A stretch of 64,000 nucleotides of DNA, from NCBI RefSeq assembly GCF_000423665.1, contig NZ_AUIK01000008.1, forward strand, positions 124,001 through 188,000, given 5' to 3'. Source of the stretch: Solirubrobacter soli DSM 22325 (GTDB taxonomy: Bacteria > Actinomycetota > Thermoleophilia > Solirubrobacterales > Solirubrobacteraceae). Below, in pieces: positions 43,160-51,875 of the stretch; position 1 is the stretch's first letter; each line of letters starts with the position of its first letter. The notes beneath the pieces are model-generated. The model had not been told where the DNA came from. It worked only from the letters and a program-made list of their open reading frames with translations, and did no database searches. Both the position numbers and the translations under genes were made by a program.

Positions 43160-44260
43160 TCAGCAATACGGGAAACGCTGCGCCGGCGCGAAGCCGAACT
43201 TCCCGCCCTTGGCGAAGAGGTAGAGCGGGTTGGGGTCCTGGCCGGCGCGGATCAGCTTGGTTCCTCCGAACGACAGGCGGGCGACGTAGTAGCCCTTCCC
43301 GGGTCGCTTGACCTTCAGGGTCGCGCCCGCGGCGCTGAAGCGTGCGCGGCTCTTCGAGACCACGGGCCCCTTGTACTTCTTCGTGCCACGGCAACCGGTG
43401 ACGCGCTGCAGGGACAGGGTCGCGACTCCACCGGCGGCTTCGGCGGCGAACTCCGTCGTCACGGCGAATCCGACGCGGCGGGCGCTGCGCGAGCCGACGA
43501 CCCGCGATCTCTTGCGCAGGAAATCGGCGCGGACGAGCACCGGCGTCGGCGCCGACCAGTCGCCGAAGAAGTTCACGAGCCTGTTCTCCTGATCCTGCCC
43601 CTGCGCCACGACACGCGCCTGGCACGCCCACTCACCCGGTCGTGGGAACTCGTCCTCGGGCAGGTTCTGCGCGGTCGCGCCCGCTTCGGGAACGACGGTC
43701 GCGCCGAGCGTGCATTGGACGCCGGGCATCCCACCGCGCGGCTCGGGCGCGGTAACGCGGTCCACGACGCCCGACGTCTCGATGCGGCGCAGGACGAGTT
43801 GCCCGACCACGGTCGGCGTCAGCATGGCCGCGACGCCGAACGACCCGGTCGCGGTCTCGCCCTGCGTCAGGCAGTCGCCGCGGTCACCCGCCAGCACGGA
43901 GACGGAGACCGTGTACGTGCCGTTGCCCTCGAACTGCAACTCAGGACCGGCGGCGACGATGTCGCCGGCCGCGCCGTTGCGCCCGGTGCAGAACGGCGCG
44001 GAATTGGGCTGGACCGAGGCGCCGTGCGGGACGGCGGCGATCGTCAGCGCCGCGCGCTGGAAGCCCGCCGTCTGCAGGCGGTAGCCGATCTCATACCCGC
44101 CGACATAGCTCGACACGGGCGCGGACGCGAGCGGGATCCAGTCGCTCACGGCCTCGTGGGTGTCCCACGGCGTCTCGCGCAGGAACAGCTCCGGGGGCGC
44201 GGCGGCTGCGGGGGCGGCGAACAGCAGGCTCGCGGCCAAGATGAGAAGAAGCCGCGCCAT
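43160..44260 (-). CDS. Exported protein of unknown function
   Basis: Predicted 366 aa with a signal peptide (MARLLLILAASLLFAAPAAA). The mature part is beta-rich and has several Cys (PFCTGRNG, DCLTQGE, VQCTLGA, WACQARVV, TGCRGTKK), probably forming disulfides outside the cell. The C-terminal 80 residues (ATLKVKRPGKGYYVARLSFGG) resemble small beta domains found at the ends of other exported proteins in this genome. No enzyme motif is recognised. It ends just upstream of the tmRNA gene on the same strand. Confidence 0.72.
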   Translation of the reverse strand: MARLLLILAASLLFAAPAAAAPPELFLRETPWDTHEAVSDWIPLASAPVSSYVGGYEIGYRLQTAGFQRAALTIAAVPHGASVQPNSAPFCTGRNGAAGDIVAAGPELQFEGNGTYTVSVSVLAGDRGDCLTQGETATGSFGVAAMLTPTVVGQLVLRRIETSGVVDRVTAPEPRGGMPGVQCTLGATVVPEAGATAQNLPEDEFPRPGEWACQARVVAQGQDQENRLVNFFGDWSAPTPVLVRADFLRKRSRVVGSRSARRVGFAVTTEFAAEAAGGVATLSLQRVTGCRGTKKYKGPVVSKSRARFSAAGATLKVKRPGKGYYVARLSFGGTKLIRAGQDPNPLYLFAKGGKFGFAPAQRFPYC

Positions 44261-44294
44261 GGGCGGACACTACCGGCCGTTAGGGTGCGGATCC

Positions 44295-45650
44295 ATGCGG
44301 AGCTTCGATGTTGTGGTGGTCGGCGCGGGGCCGGCCGGGGAGGTCGCGGCCGGGCGGCTCGCAGAGAAGGGGCTGAATGTCGCCATCGTGGAGGACCGAC
44401 TGGTCGGCGGCGAGTGCTCGTTCTGGGCGTGCATGCCGTCGAAGGCGCTGCTGCGGCCGTACGAGGCGCTGGCGGAGGTCAAGCGGATCCCGGGGGCGGC
44501 CGAGGCGGTGACCGGCGGGCTCGACGTCCCGGCGGTGCTCAAACGGCGCGACGAGGTCATCCACGACCTCTCCGACGACGCCCAGCTCCCGTGGCTGGAG
44601 GATCGCCACATCACGCTGGTCCGCGGGCACGGACGGCTGACCGGCGAGCGCCGCGTCACGGTCGGCGACGAGGTCCTCGAGGCCCGCCGCGCGGTCATCC
44701 TGGCGACCGGCTCGGCACCGAAGGTCCCGCCCATCCCGGGCCTGCAGGAGTTCGATTGCGCCTGGACGAACCGCGATGCCACAGTGGCCAAGGCGGTCCC
44801 CGAGCGGCTCGTCGTGCTCGGCGGCGGCGTCGTCGGCGTCGAGCTCTCGCAGGCGTTCCAGACGCTCGGCAGCCAGGTCACGCTGATCGAGGGCGCGCGG
44901 CGGCTGATCCCCAACGAGGAGGAGTTCGCCTGCGTCCAGCTGACCGCGGCGCTGCGCGAGTACGGCGTCGACATCCGCACGGCGCAGAAGGCGGAGCGGA
45001 TCACCCCCAACGACGACGGATCCGTGACGGTCACGACCACGGACGGCAGCGAGGCGGTCGGCGACAAGGTCCTCGTCGCGCTCGGCCGCACGCCGCTGAC
45101 CAGCGACCTCGGTCTCGAGGTCGTGGGCCTGACGCCCGGAGAGCTGGTCAAGGTCGACGCCCACAACCGGGTCCCCGGCCGTGACTGGCTGTACGCGATC
45201 GGCGACATCAACGGCAAGGCCCTCTTCACCCACATGGGCAAGTACCAGGCGCGGGTGACCGCCGACTGCATCCTCGGCCACAGCCACGTGATCGCGCACG
45301 GCGCCGACGGCAAGCTCTCGCCGCGGGTGATCTTCACCGAGCCGCAGGTCGCCGCCGTCGGGCACACCGAGCAGAGCGCGCGCGAGGCCGGCCTCGAGAT
45401 CGAGATCGTCGAGACGTCGACGAGCGGGAACGCCGGCGGGTCCTTCTATGGCCGCAACGCCCCCGGCACGACCCGCTGGATCGTGGACCGCGAGCGACGG
45501 ATCGTCGTCGGCTGCACGATCACCGGCGCCGAGGTGGCGGACTTCCTGCACGCGGCGACGATCGCGATCGTCGGCGAGGTCCCTCTCGAGCGGCTTCGCC
45601 ACGCCGTGCCGAGCTTCCCGACACGCAGCGAGATCTGGCTGAAGCTTTAA
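44295..45650 (+). CDS. FAD-dependent pyridine nucleotide-disulfide oxidoreductase
   Basis: Predicted 451 aa, dihydrolipoamide dehydrogenase/mercuric reductase superfamily. The FAD-binding motif is VVVVGAGPAGEVAAGRLAEKG. The redox-active pair is C41 and C46 in GGECSFWACMPSKALL. NAD(P)-binding GGGVVGVELSQ, the second FAD motif WLYAIGDINGKALF, and the C-terminal dimer-interface HAVPSFPTRSE follow in order. It should pass electrons from NAD(P)H to a disulfide or similar acceptor. No 2-oxo acid dehydrogenase genes are adjacent, so a lipoamide role is not supported; a mycothione- or general reductase role is possible. The ATG at 44295 starts the Rossmann fold. Confidence 0.87.
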   Translation: MRSFDVVVVGAGPAGEVAAGRLAEKGLNVAIVEDRLVGGECSFWACMPSKALLRPYEALAEVKRIPGAAEAVTGGLDVPAVLKRRDEVIHDLSDDAQLPWLEDRHITLVRGHGRLTGERRVTVGDEVLEARRAVILATGSAPKVPPIPGLQEFDCAWTNRDATVAKAVPERLVVLGGGVVGVELSQAFQTLGSQVTLIEGARRLIPNEEEFACVQLTAALREYGVDIRTAQKAERITPNDDGSVTVTTTDGSEAVGDKVLVALGRTPLTSDLGLEVVGLTPGELVKVDAHNRVPGRDWLYAIGDINGKALFTHMGKYQARVTADCILGHSHVIAHGADGKLSPRVIFTEPQVAAVGHTEQSAREAGLEIEIVETSTSGNAGGSFYGRNAPGTTRWIVDRERRIVVGCTITGAEVADFLHAATIAIVGEVPLERLRHAVPSFPTRSEIWLKL

Positions 45651-45657
45651 AGAAGTC

Positions 45658-45776
45658 GACGCGGAGGGAGCCGCTCGAGGTCCCTCCACCACGCCCCCGG
45701 CAAGCCGGCGACGTCGCTTCAGGGCGGCGGGCCTTTCACCTCATGGCCTCGCTCTTTGCGTCTCAACCTCCGCGTC
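45658..45776. ncRNA. Candidate structured RNA closed by a 10-bp stem
   Basis: GACGCGGAGG (45658-45667) and CCTCCGCGTC (45767-45776) are perfect complements 99 bases apart. Inside lie further pairings: GGAGGGA/TCCCTCC (45664-45688), CCGGC-AA-GCCGG and the palindrome GCGACGTCGC. It fills most of the gap between the oxidoreductase and the GST gene. The strand is unknown. It matches no RNA family I can name: no SRP, 6S or riboswitch core. Confidence 0.4.
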
Positions 45777-45852
45777 TGGGCAGAACCTATTCGTCACCGA
45801 TGCCACAAGGCAAGACTCTGAAATCCGTTCATCCCGCATCCTCCGTGAATTC

Positions 45853-46692
45853 ATGACTTCAGGCGCATTCGTCCGTCAGGACTCGCGCTTCCGCGGCCTG
45901 CCCCACGGCGGCCCGGAGCGCCACCACCTCTACGTCGCGCTGGCCTGCCCGTGGTCGCAGCGCGCGGTGATCGTCCGCGCCGTGCTCGGCGTCGACATCG
46001 GCATCTCCTACGCGCACCCCTACCGCGACGAGCGCGGGTGGGCGTTCACGGGTGGGCGCTTCACCGACGAGGTCAACGGCTGGGACTTCCTCGAGGCCGG
46101 CTACCGCGCGACCGACCCGGAGTACGACGGCCGCGTCAGCGTCCCTGTGCTGTGGGACAAGGAGGACGAGCTGATCGTCTCCAACGAGTCCGCCGACATC
46201 ATCCGCATCTTCAACGACTGGGCCGACGGCGATCTCTACCCCGAGGCCCTGCGCGACGAGATCGACGCGGTCAACGAGTGGGTCTACGCCGAGCTGCAGA
46301 ACGGCGTGTACCGCGCCGGGTTCGCCCGCTCGCAGGAGGCGTACGACGAGGCGTTCCGCGGCGTGTTCTCAGCGCTCGAGCGGCTCGAGGCGCTGCTCGA
46401 AGACCGCCCGTATCTGGCGGGTGACCGGATCACCGAGGCCGACTGGCGCCTGCTGCCCACGCTGCTGCGCTTCGACGCCGTCTACCACACCCACTTCCGC
46501 TGCAACGGCAAGCGGCTGATCGAGTACCCGAACCTGATCCGCTACGCGGCCGACCTGTACAGCCGGCCGCGCATCGCGGAGACGTTCGCGCTCGACGAGG
46601 TCAAGCGCCACTACTACACGACCCATGACGAGCTGAACCCGAAGCGGATCATCCCCGCCGGGCCGCTCGACCTGGGATTCGTCAACGCCTGA
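45853..46692 (+). CDS. Xi-class glutathione S-transferase (glutathionyl-hydroquinone reductase-like)
   Basis: Predicted 279 aa. The thioredoxin-like N-domain has the nucleophilic Cys in CPWSQR (C32), the Xi-class signature. NESADIIRIFND and the helical C-domain follow, ending in the characteristic KRHYYTTHDELNPKRIIP. These enzymes reduce glutathionyl-hydroquinones, or mycothiol-type equivalents in actinobacteria; the thiol used here is unknown. The N-terminus is shorter than in E. coli YqjG. It converges on smpB with an 11-bp overlap. Confidence 0.88.
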   Translation: MTSGAFVRQDSRFRGLPHGGPERHHLYVALACPWSQRAVIVRAVLGVDIGISYAHPYRDERGWAFTGGRFTDEVNGWDFLEAGYRATDPEYDGRVSVPVLWDKEDELIVSNESADIIRIFNDWADGDLYPEALRDEIDAVNEWVYAELQNGVYRAGFARSQEAYDEAFRGVFSALERLEALLEDRPYLAGDRITEADWRLLPTLLRFDAVYHTHFRCNGKRLIEYPNLIRYAADLYSRPRIAETFALDEVKRHYYTTHDELNPKRIIPAGPLDLGFVNA

Positions 46693-47125
46693 AGGAGCGC
46701 TCCATCTCGCGCTTCATCTCGCGCTCCTTGATCGCCTGGCGCTTGTCGCCGACGTCCTTGCCGCGGGCGAGCGCGATCTCGACCTTCGCGCGGTTGCTGT
46801 CGGAGAAGTAGAGGCGGGTGGGGACGAGCGTCAGCCCCTTCTCCTTCGTCTTGCCGATCAGCCGCTCGATCTCGCGCCGGTGCATGAGGAGCTTGCGCGG
46901 GCGCTCGGGCTCGTGGTTCTCACGCGTGGCCGGCGCGTACGGCGGGATGTGGACGTTGTAGAGCCAGACCTCGCCGTTGACGACGGAGGCGTAGCCGTCC
47001 TTGAGCTGGGCCTTGCCCTCACGCAGCGACTTGACCTCGGTGCCCGTGAGCACCAGGCCCGCCTCCCACTTGTCGAGCAGGTTGTAGCGGTATGACGCAG
47101 AGCGGTTGGAGGCGATGTCCGGCAC
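46682..47125 (-). CDS. smpB: SsrA-binding protein SmpB
   Basis: Predicted 147 aa, normal SmpB length. Conserved sequence runs throughout: IASNRSASYRYNLLDKWEAG, LTGTEVKSLREGKAQLKDGYA, ENHEPERPRKLLMHRREIE, KGLTLVPTRLYF, and the basic C-terminal tail KRQAIKEREMKREMERSFRR. SmpB binds the tRNA-like part of tmRNA and its tail reads the empty A-site channel. The GTG start is followed immediately by the conserved region; GGAGG lies only one or two bases before it, unusually close. Its partner ssrA is 3.5 kb away on the same strand. Confidence 0.96.
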   Translation of the reverse strand: MPDIASNRSASYRYNLLDKWEAGLVLTGTEVKSLREGKAQLKDGYASVVNGEVWLYNVHIPPYAPATRENHEPERPRKLLMHRREIERLIGKTKEKGLTLVPTRLYFSDSNRAKVEIALARGKDVGDKRQAIKEREMKREMERSFRR

Positions 47126-47144
47126 CCCTCCAGTTTGGCAGGCG

Positions 47145-47480
47145 CTACTTCACATTCAGGGTCGCCCGCATGCCGGCCTTCTTGTGGCCGGGCAACGAGC
47201 AGTACAGCGTCCACTTGCCCTTGGTGAGCGTGCCGCGCCACTCGGCGACTGCGCCCGGCGACGTCTCCGGGACCGCGGCCGCGCGTGAGGTGCGCGCCTT
47301 GCCGGCGGGGACGAGCCTGAGGTCATGCGGGTCCTCGCCGCGGATCGCGAGCTGGACGATCGCGGGCCCCGGCTTGACCGTCGTGCGCGAGAGCGTGAAG
47401 CGGAACTCGGTCGCCTCGACCAGCACCCGGGCGGGGGCGGCGATGCTCGCGAGCGGCGTCGGGGGCGGCGAGTAGATCAC
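47145..47480 (-). CDS. Cupredoxin-domain protein
   Basis: Predicted 111 aa. GTG start at 47478-47480, overlapping the DUF1501 stop as GTGA, so translation is coupled. The domain shows FRFTLSRTTVKPGPAIVQL, a His in EDPHDLRL, and YCSLPGHKKAGM, giving the Cys, His and Met ligands of a type 1 copper site. The N-terminus (VIYSPPPTPLASIAAPARV) is not a convincing signal peptide, so its route outside is unclear. As the last gene of the DUF1800-DUF1501 set it may carry copper or electrons for that system. Confidence 0.82.
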   Translation of the reverse strand: MIYSPPPTPLASIAAPARVLVEATEFRFTLSRTTVKPGPAIVQLAIRGEDPHDLRLVPAGKARTSRAAAVPETSPGAVAEWRGTLTKGKWTLYCSLPGHKKAGMRATLNVK

Positions 47481-48820
47481 TTGACCAGCACCGGGCGACC
47501 GATGCCGCGCGCGTCGGGGAGGATCGCGAGCGGGTCGACGCCGAACCAGTCGCCGCACAGCGCGCCGTACACGCCGCGGTAGTCCGAGGTCGCGCGCAGG
47601 TTGCCGTCCTTGTCCAGCTGGGCGAGGCCGGGGAACTCGCCGACCATCCGGCCCGCGGCGCGGGTGCCGATCACAAAGCCGCAGCCGGCGGCGCCGTGGT
47701 CGGTGCCCGAGCCGTTCTCGGCGGCGCGCCGGCCGAACTCCGACCAGACGAGCGTGAGCACGCGGTCGGCGAGCCCGCGCGCCTCGAGGTCGCGCTGGAA
47801 CGCGAGCAGCGAGTCGAACGTCAGCTTGAGGTTCTTCGGCAGCGAGGTCGCCTGGTTGGCGTGCGTGTCGTAGGCGCCGGGGGCGCTGATCGACGCGGCG
47901 CGGATCGGGAGCCCGGCGGCGAGCATCGCGGCGAAGCCGGCGAGCCGCTTCGGGAACGCCTCGCTCGACTGCGGATAGGCGGCGGCGGGCGTGTACGTCG
48001 GCTTGCCGTCGGCGCCCAACGGCTTGAGCGCGTCGCGCACGCCACCCGCGAACGCGGCGGCCTGCGCCGCTTGGGCGACGGCGGGATCGGAGGAGCCGCG
48101 CAGCGCGTGCCCGATGTTCGTGAACGCGGGCACCGCGAGGTCCTCGGCGTCGCCCCAGGCGCCCGGCGTCCAGAAGCCGGAGTCCTCGGGCTTGTTGATC
48201 GCCGCGACCGGGTTGCGCGCGGTCGCGAGCGTCGGGGAGAGCTGGCCGTCCAGCGAGACGCCCTGGAGCGGGTTGTCGGGCGAGCCGACGCGGTCGAGCA
48301 CGCGGCCGAGCCAGCCCGTGCGCAGGTGCGGGTCGAGCGCGCCGACCTCCCAGAAGTGGCGCGACGTGAAGTGCGACTGGTCGGCGTTCGTGTACCCCAC
48401 CGCGGGCAGCACCGAGACCTTGCCCTCGGCGTGCAGGTCGGCCAGCGGGCTCGCCGCGGGATGCCACATCAGCCGGGGGTCCTCGGCGAACTCGCGCCCG
48501 CCGTCGAGGGCGAGCGTCGGCCGCAGCTTGCGGTACTGCGCGTCTCCGACCGGCGCCAGCACCGACAGCGAGTCGACGCCGCCGTCCATGAAGACGCTCA
48601 GAAGGACGCTGTTCGGCCCGGCGGCCTGCGCCTGGGCGACCCCGGTCTCGAACCCGGGCAGCTGCGCGAGCTTGCCCGCTCCGTACACCGCGAGGCCGAT
48701 CCCGGCTGAGCGCAGCAGGAAGGCCCGGCGCGAGAGGCCGGTGCCCGCCGGCTCGGGCATGCCGGGCTCGATCGCGGGAAGGCCCGCGGCGGCGCGGGCG
48801 TGTTCGGTGCAGCAATCCAT
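47477..48820 (-). CDS. DUF1501 protein with Tat signal
   Basis: Predicted 447 aa. Residues about 28-66 form a twin-arginine signal (SRRAFLLRSAGIGLAVYGAG), so it is exported folded. Family features are VLLSVFMDGGVDSLSVLAPVGD, WSEFGRRAAENGSGTDHGAAG and YDTHANQATSLPKNL. This fold belongs to the alkaline-phosphatase/sulfatase-like superfamily, but the reaction of DUF1501 proteins is unknown. Its ATG directly follows the TAA of the DUF1800 gene, and its stop overlaps the cupredoxin start. DUF1800 and DUF1501 are a conserved gene pair. Confidence 0.9.
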   Translation of the reverse strand: MDCCTEHARAAAGLPAIEPGMPEPAGTGLSRRAFLLRSAGIGLAVYGAGKLAQLPGFETGVAQAQAAGPNSVLLSVFMDGGVDSLSVLAPVGDAQYRKLRPTLALDGGREFAEDPRLMWHPAASPLADLHAEGKVSVLPAVGYTNADQSHFTSRHFWEVGALDPHLRTGWLGRVLDRVGSPDNPLQGVSLDGQLSPTLATARNPVAAINKPEDSGFWTPGAWGDAEDLAVPAFTNIGHALRGSSDPAVAQAAQAAAFAGGVRDALKPLGADGKPTYTPAAAYPQSSEAFPKRLAGFAAMLAAGLPIRAASISAPGAYDTHANQATSLPKNLKLTFDSLLAFQRDLEARGLADRVLTLVWSEFGRRAAENGSGTDHGAAGCGFVIGTRAAGRMVGEFPGLAQLDKDGNLRATSDYRGVYGALCGDWFGVDPLAILPDARGIGRPVLVK

Positions 48821-50158
48821 TTACGAGGTCAGGTAGTCGGGGGACGTGGCGACGAGCATCCGCAACGCATTGAGCGCGAGCACCGGATAGACGGTCTTCT
48901 CCCACCGCTCGGTGGCGGAGGCCAAGGTGTCGGCGGCGTACTTCTCCAGCCCGGCGCGGACCGTGCCGGAGATCTTCGGGGAGCCCCAGAACGCGATCGC
49001 CTCGTTCACGAGCCCGGCCGGGTCCTGCGGGACCTTGTCCGCCGCGGCGTCGGGATCGAGGCGCGCCGGCTCGCAGATGTACTGCGCCATCTGCCAGCGG
49101 GCGCGGAAGGTCGCGGTGTCCAGCCAGCGGGTGTCGTCCCACCCGGAGACGTTGGGCGGGAGGAAGAGGTACTGGCCGGCGCTGTCGCACAGCCACGCCC
49201 ACGCGCTCGTGTCGATCCCGCGGCCGACGGCGCGGAGCATCCCGGCGGCCTGCACGACCGGCGGCTTGACCATGCGCTTGCCCGCGTCGTAGAGGTCGGG
49301 GTGGGCGAGGATCGCCTCCAGCAGCGGGCGCACCTCGCGGCCCTTCGCGACGTAGAGCCGAGCGAGCCCTTTGACCGTCGCCGGCGACGGCTTGGCCGGG
49401 ATGAAGTAGCCCCAGAGCTTGGTGACCATGAACTCGGGGTGCTCGCGGTGGCGGGTGACGAGGCGCACGCCCTCCTGCCAGCCGAACTTCCCGCGCTTGC
49501 CGTAGATCCTCTTGGCGCGCGGGTCGTGGAACTTCTTGTCGTAGCGGAAGCGGGTCGGGCCGCTGTCGGTCCAGTCGTTGCGGAAGCCGGTCAGCGCGCG
49601 TGCGAGCTGGCGGACGTCGCCCTCGGAGTAGCCGCGGCCCGCGCCGAGGCAGAACAGCTCCTGCAGCTCGCGCGCGTAGTTCTCGTTGACGTCCCACTGG
49701 TTGTTGGACGTGCCGTTGAGCCAGAGGAGCATCGCCGGGTCGTGGGTGATGTCGAGCGCGAGCGCCTCGAAGTTGCCGAGCGCGTGCTTTCGCAGCAGCT
49801 GGTTCTGGTCGATCATCAGCCGCTGCGGCACGCCCGACTTCGACGTCGCGAACCAGTCGTGCCAGACGAGCGTCATCCGCTCCACGAGCGGCGCCTGGGT
49901 GCGGACCATCTTGTCCAGCCACCACAGGTGGTCGTGACCCCACGCGTCCTTGGGGGCGAGGTCGCCGCCCTCGCCGTCGTTCGGGTTCGGGCCGACCAAC
50001 GCCTTCGACTTCGGGTGCGTCAGCGACTCGACGGCGCCGTGCAGGCCGAGCTTGGCGAGCTCGGCGGCCTGGCCGGGCTTGGGGCCGAAACCGGCGCGCC
50101 AGAGCAGCCGCGCGGCCTGCTCCTCACCGAAGGCACCTCGATACGACGGGACTCCCAC
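48821..50158 (-). CDS. DUF1800 family protein
   Basis: Predicted about 445 aa. Typical segments are AARLLWRAGFGPKPGQAAEL, MTLVWHDWFATSKSGVPQ, NENYARELQELFCLGAGRGYSEGDV, ARALTGFR and the late FLPPNVSGWDDTRWLDTATF. DUF1800 proteins are usually exported partners of DUF1501 proteins; their activity is not established. I see no signal peptide, so export may depend on its Tat partner. The start is uncertain: GTG at 50156-50158 was chosen; a TTG eight codons upstream (50182) is an alternative. First gene of a tight three-gene operon. Confidence 0.87.
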   Translation of the reverse strand: MGVPSYRGAFGEEQAARLLWRAGFGPKPGQAAELAKLGLHGAVESLTHPKSKALVGPNPNDGEGGDLAPKDAWGHDHLWWLDKMVRTQAPLVERMTLVWHDWFATSKSGVPQRLMIDQNQLLRKHALGNFEALALDITHDPAMLLWLNGTSNNQWDVNENYARELQELFCLGAGRGYSEGDVRQLARALTGFRNDWTDSGPTRFRYDKKFHDPRAKRIYGKRGKFGWQEGVRLVTRHREHPEFMVTKLWGYFIPAKPSPATVKGLARLYVAKGREVRPLLEAILAHPDLYDAGKRMVKPPVVQAAGMLRAVGRGIDTSAWAWLCDSAGQYLFLPPNVSGWDDTRWLDTATFRARWQMAQYICEPARLDPDAAADKVPQDPAGLVNEAIAFWGSPKISGTVRAGLEKYAADTLASATERWEKTVYPVLALNALRMLVATSPDYLTS

Positions 50159-50245
50159 CGACTGTCCATCGGCAGGTCCCAAGCCACAGTTGAGACCCGC
50201 GACCCATGGAACGGACGCACATGTCCGCCTACTGTCCGCCCCACG

Positions 50246-51859
50246 ATGCGCGACCAGCGCGGCCAGACCGCAGCGGAGTATCTGGGAGGCCTGTTGCTGG
50301 TCGCGGTGATCATCTTCGCGGTGCTCACCACGGGCACCGGGACCGCCGTCGCCGACGGCGTCGAGAACGCAGTCTGCAAGATCCTGCAGCGCGACACCTG
50401 CGACCCCACGGCGACGCCCGGGGACCCCGGCGTCGGCGACTCCGACCTCGACGGCCCGTCGCTCACCGACCACCCGCTGATCGCGCTCCCGTTCCCCGGC
50501 TCGGTCACGGTCTCGTGCACCTACGACGAGCGCGATCCGGAGAAGTGCGTCCCGCACGGCGGGCCCGGCGTCTCCGTCCAGGCGAGCGGGGAGATCAAGG
50601 TCGAGCGGACGCCGACGTCGCTGGACGCCAACGGCTGCCCGTGGCAGACGCTGTCGCTGCAGACCAAGCTCCAGCTGAGCGCCAACGCCGAGGCCAAGGG
50701 CGCCAAGGCCGGCGGGTCGCTCTCGGCCTATCTCGGGCAGTCGACGAACTACAGCGTCACCGTCGATCCCGGCCAGGCGGACGACATCGCCGACGGCGAC
50801 CGCCCGGCGCCGAACCCGGTCGACCCGACGACGATCAAGGCGGGCGAGAGCGTCCAGCTGAGCGAGGACTTCTACGCGGGCATCAACGCCAAGGGCTCCT
50901 ACCGCGCGATCCAGGCCGAGATGGGCTACGACGAGGGCCATCGCGTCTCGTCTGGCGTCAAGCGGATCAGCCCGACGACCGTGCGGGTGATGGTCGGCGA
51001 CTCGGACTTCGTGCGGTCGGCCCTGAAGCTCGGCGTCGGCTACAAGGACGTCGCGGTCTCGCTCGGCAACAGCAAGGACCTCGCCGACGGCAAGCTGCAC
51101 GCGGTCGACATCGACATCTCCAACCAGGCCGGCTGGGACGCCTACCAGGCCTTCCTCGGCTCCGGCAAGCTGCCCAAGGAAGGGACGCCCGGAACGCTGA
51201 ACCCGACCAAGGCGTCGACGGTCGTCTACACCGACGTCACGTCGCTCGAGGCCAAGCTCGGCGGCCTGAAGCTCGGCGGGCGCGTCAACGACTCCGAGGG
51301 TCGCTTCACCGAGACCCACAACGCCGACGGCACCACCGACACCACCGGCTTCGCCCGCTACGGCGACGTCGGCGTGGCGGTGACCACGAAGAAGGACGCG
51401 AACGGCAACGTCGTCGGCACCCCCACCCGCTCCTTGCTGCTCGAAGGCGTCGACCACTCCCTCGTGGACGGCCTCTACCAGGTCACGACCGGCCAGCACG
51501 CGCCGGACGGCGTCAGCTCCAACGTCCGCCTCGACTTCACCGAGGGCCAGCTCGAGCAGCTCCGTCAGGCCGCTCTGAGCCGCCTCGCCGACAAGATCGA
51601 GATGAACCGCGACGGCCGCCCCACGAACGACGAGATCGCCTCCTCCCTCCAGGAGAACCACGGCATCGTCGAGTACAAGGGGGTCAGCTACGGCTTCACC
51701 GGCCTCGACGTCTTCCTCGGCATGGCGCAGACGCCCGAGGACGCCCTGATCGCCCTCTACCACGGCGGCATGAGCTCGGGCGCCGTGGCCGAGAACCTCG
51801 AGCTGCTGATGCTCGACGGCGGCCTGAAGATGAATGTGCTCAACGAGCCGCGCTGCTGA
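50246..51859 (+). CDS. Flp/TadE-like prepilin-type exported protein
   Basis: Predicted 537 aa. The N-terminus RDQRG|QTAAEYLGGLLLVAVII is a class III (prepilin-type) signal: a basic leader, Gly at the cleavage site, Glu at +5 and Tyr at +6, then a long hydrophobic helix. The remaining 500 residues are far larger than a pilin and form an extracytoplasmic region of unknown fold (VQASGEIKVERTPTSLD, QLSANAEAKGAKAGGSLSAY). The ATG at 50246 starts the leader. No pilus assembly genes are nearby. It is divergent from DUF1800. Confidence 0.75.
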   Translation: MRDQRGQTAAEYLGGLLLVAVIIFAVLTTGTGTAVADGVENAVCKILQRDTCDPTATPGDPGVGDSDLDGPSLTDHPLIALPFPGSVTVSCTYDERDPEKCVPHGGPGVSVQASGEIKVERTPTSLDANGCPWQTLSLQTKLQLSANAEAKGAKAGGSLSAYLGQSTNYSVTVDPGQADDIADGDRPAPNPVDPTTIKAGESVQLSEDFYAGINAKGSYRAIQAEMGYDEGHRVSSGVKRISPTTVRVMVGDSDFVRSALKLGVGYKDVAVSLGNSKDLADGKLHAVDIDISNQAGWDAYQAFLGSGKLPKEGTPGTLNPTKASTVVYTDVTSLEAKLGGLKLGGRVNDSEGRFTETHNADGTTDTTGFARYGDVGVAVTTKKDANGNVVGTPTRSLLLEGVDHSLVDGLYQVTTGQHAPDGVSSNVRLDFTEGQLEQLRQAALSRLADKIEMNRDGRPTNDEIASSLQENHGIVEYKGVSYGFTGLDVFLGMAQTPEDALIALYHGGMSSGAVAENLELLMLDGGLKMNVLNEPRC

Positions 51860-51875
51860 GTACGCTCCCGGCCAT

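Noticed and set aside
45658..45776. c-di-GMP riboswitch (GACGCAAAG on the minus strand)
   Set aside because: Only this short string agrees; the GGCAAACC part and tetraloop-receptor arrangement are missing, and no gene lies downstream on that strand.
48800..50245. In-frame upstream extension of the pilin-like gene
   Set aside because: It runs antisense through DUF1800. The prepilin leader starting at 50246 marks the real start.
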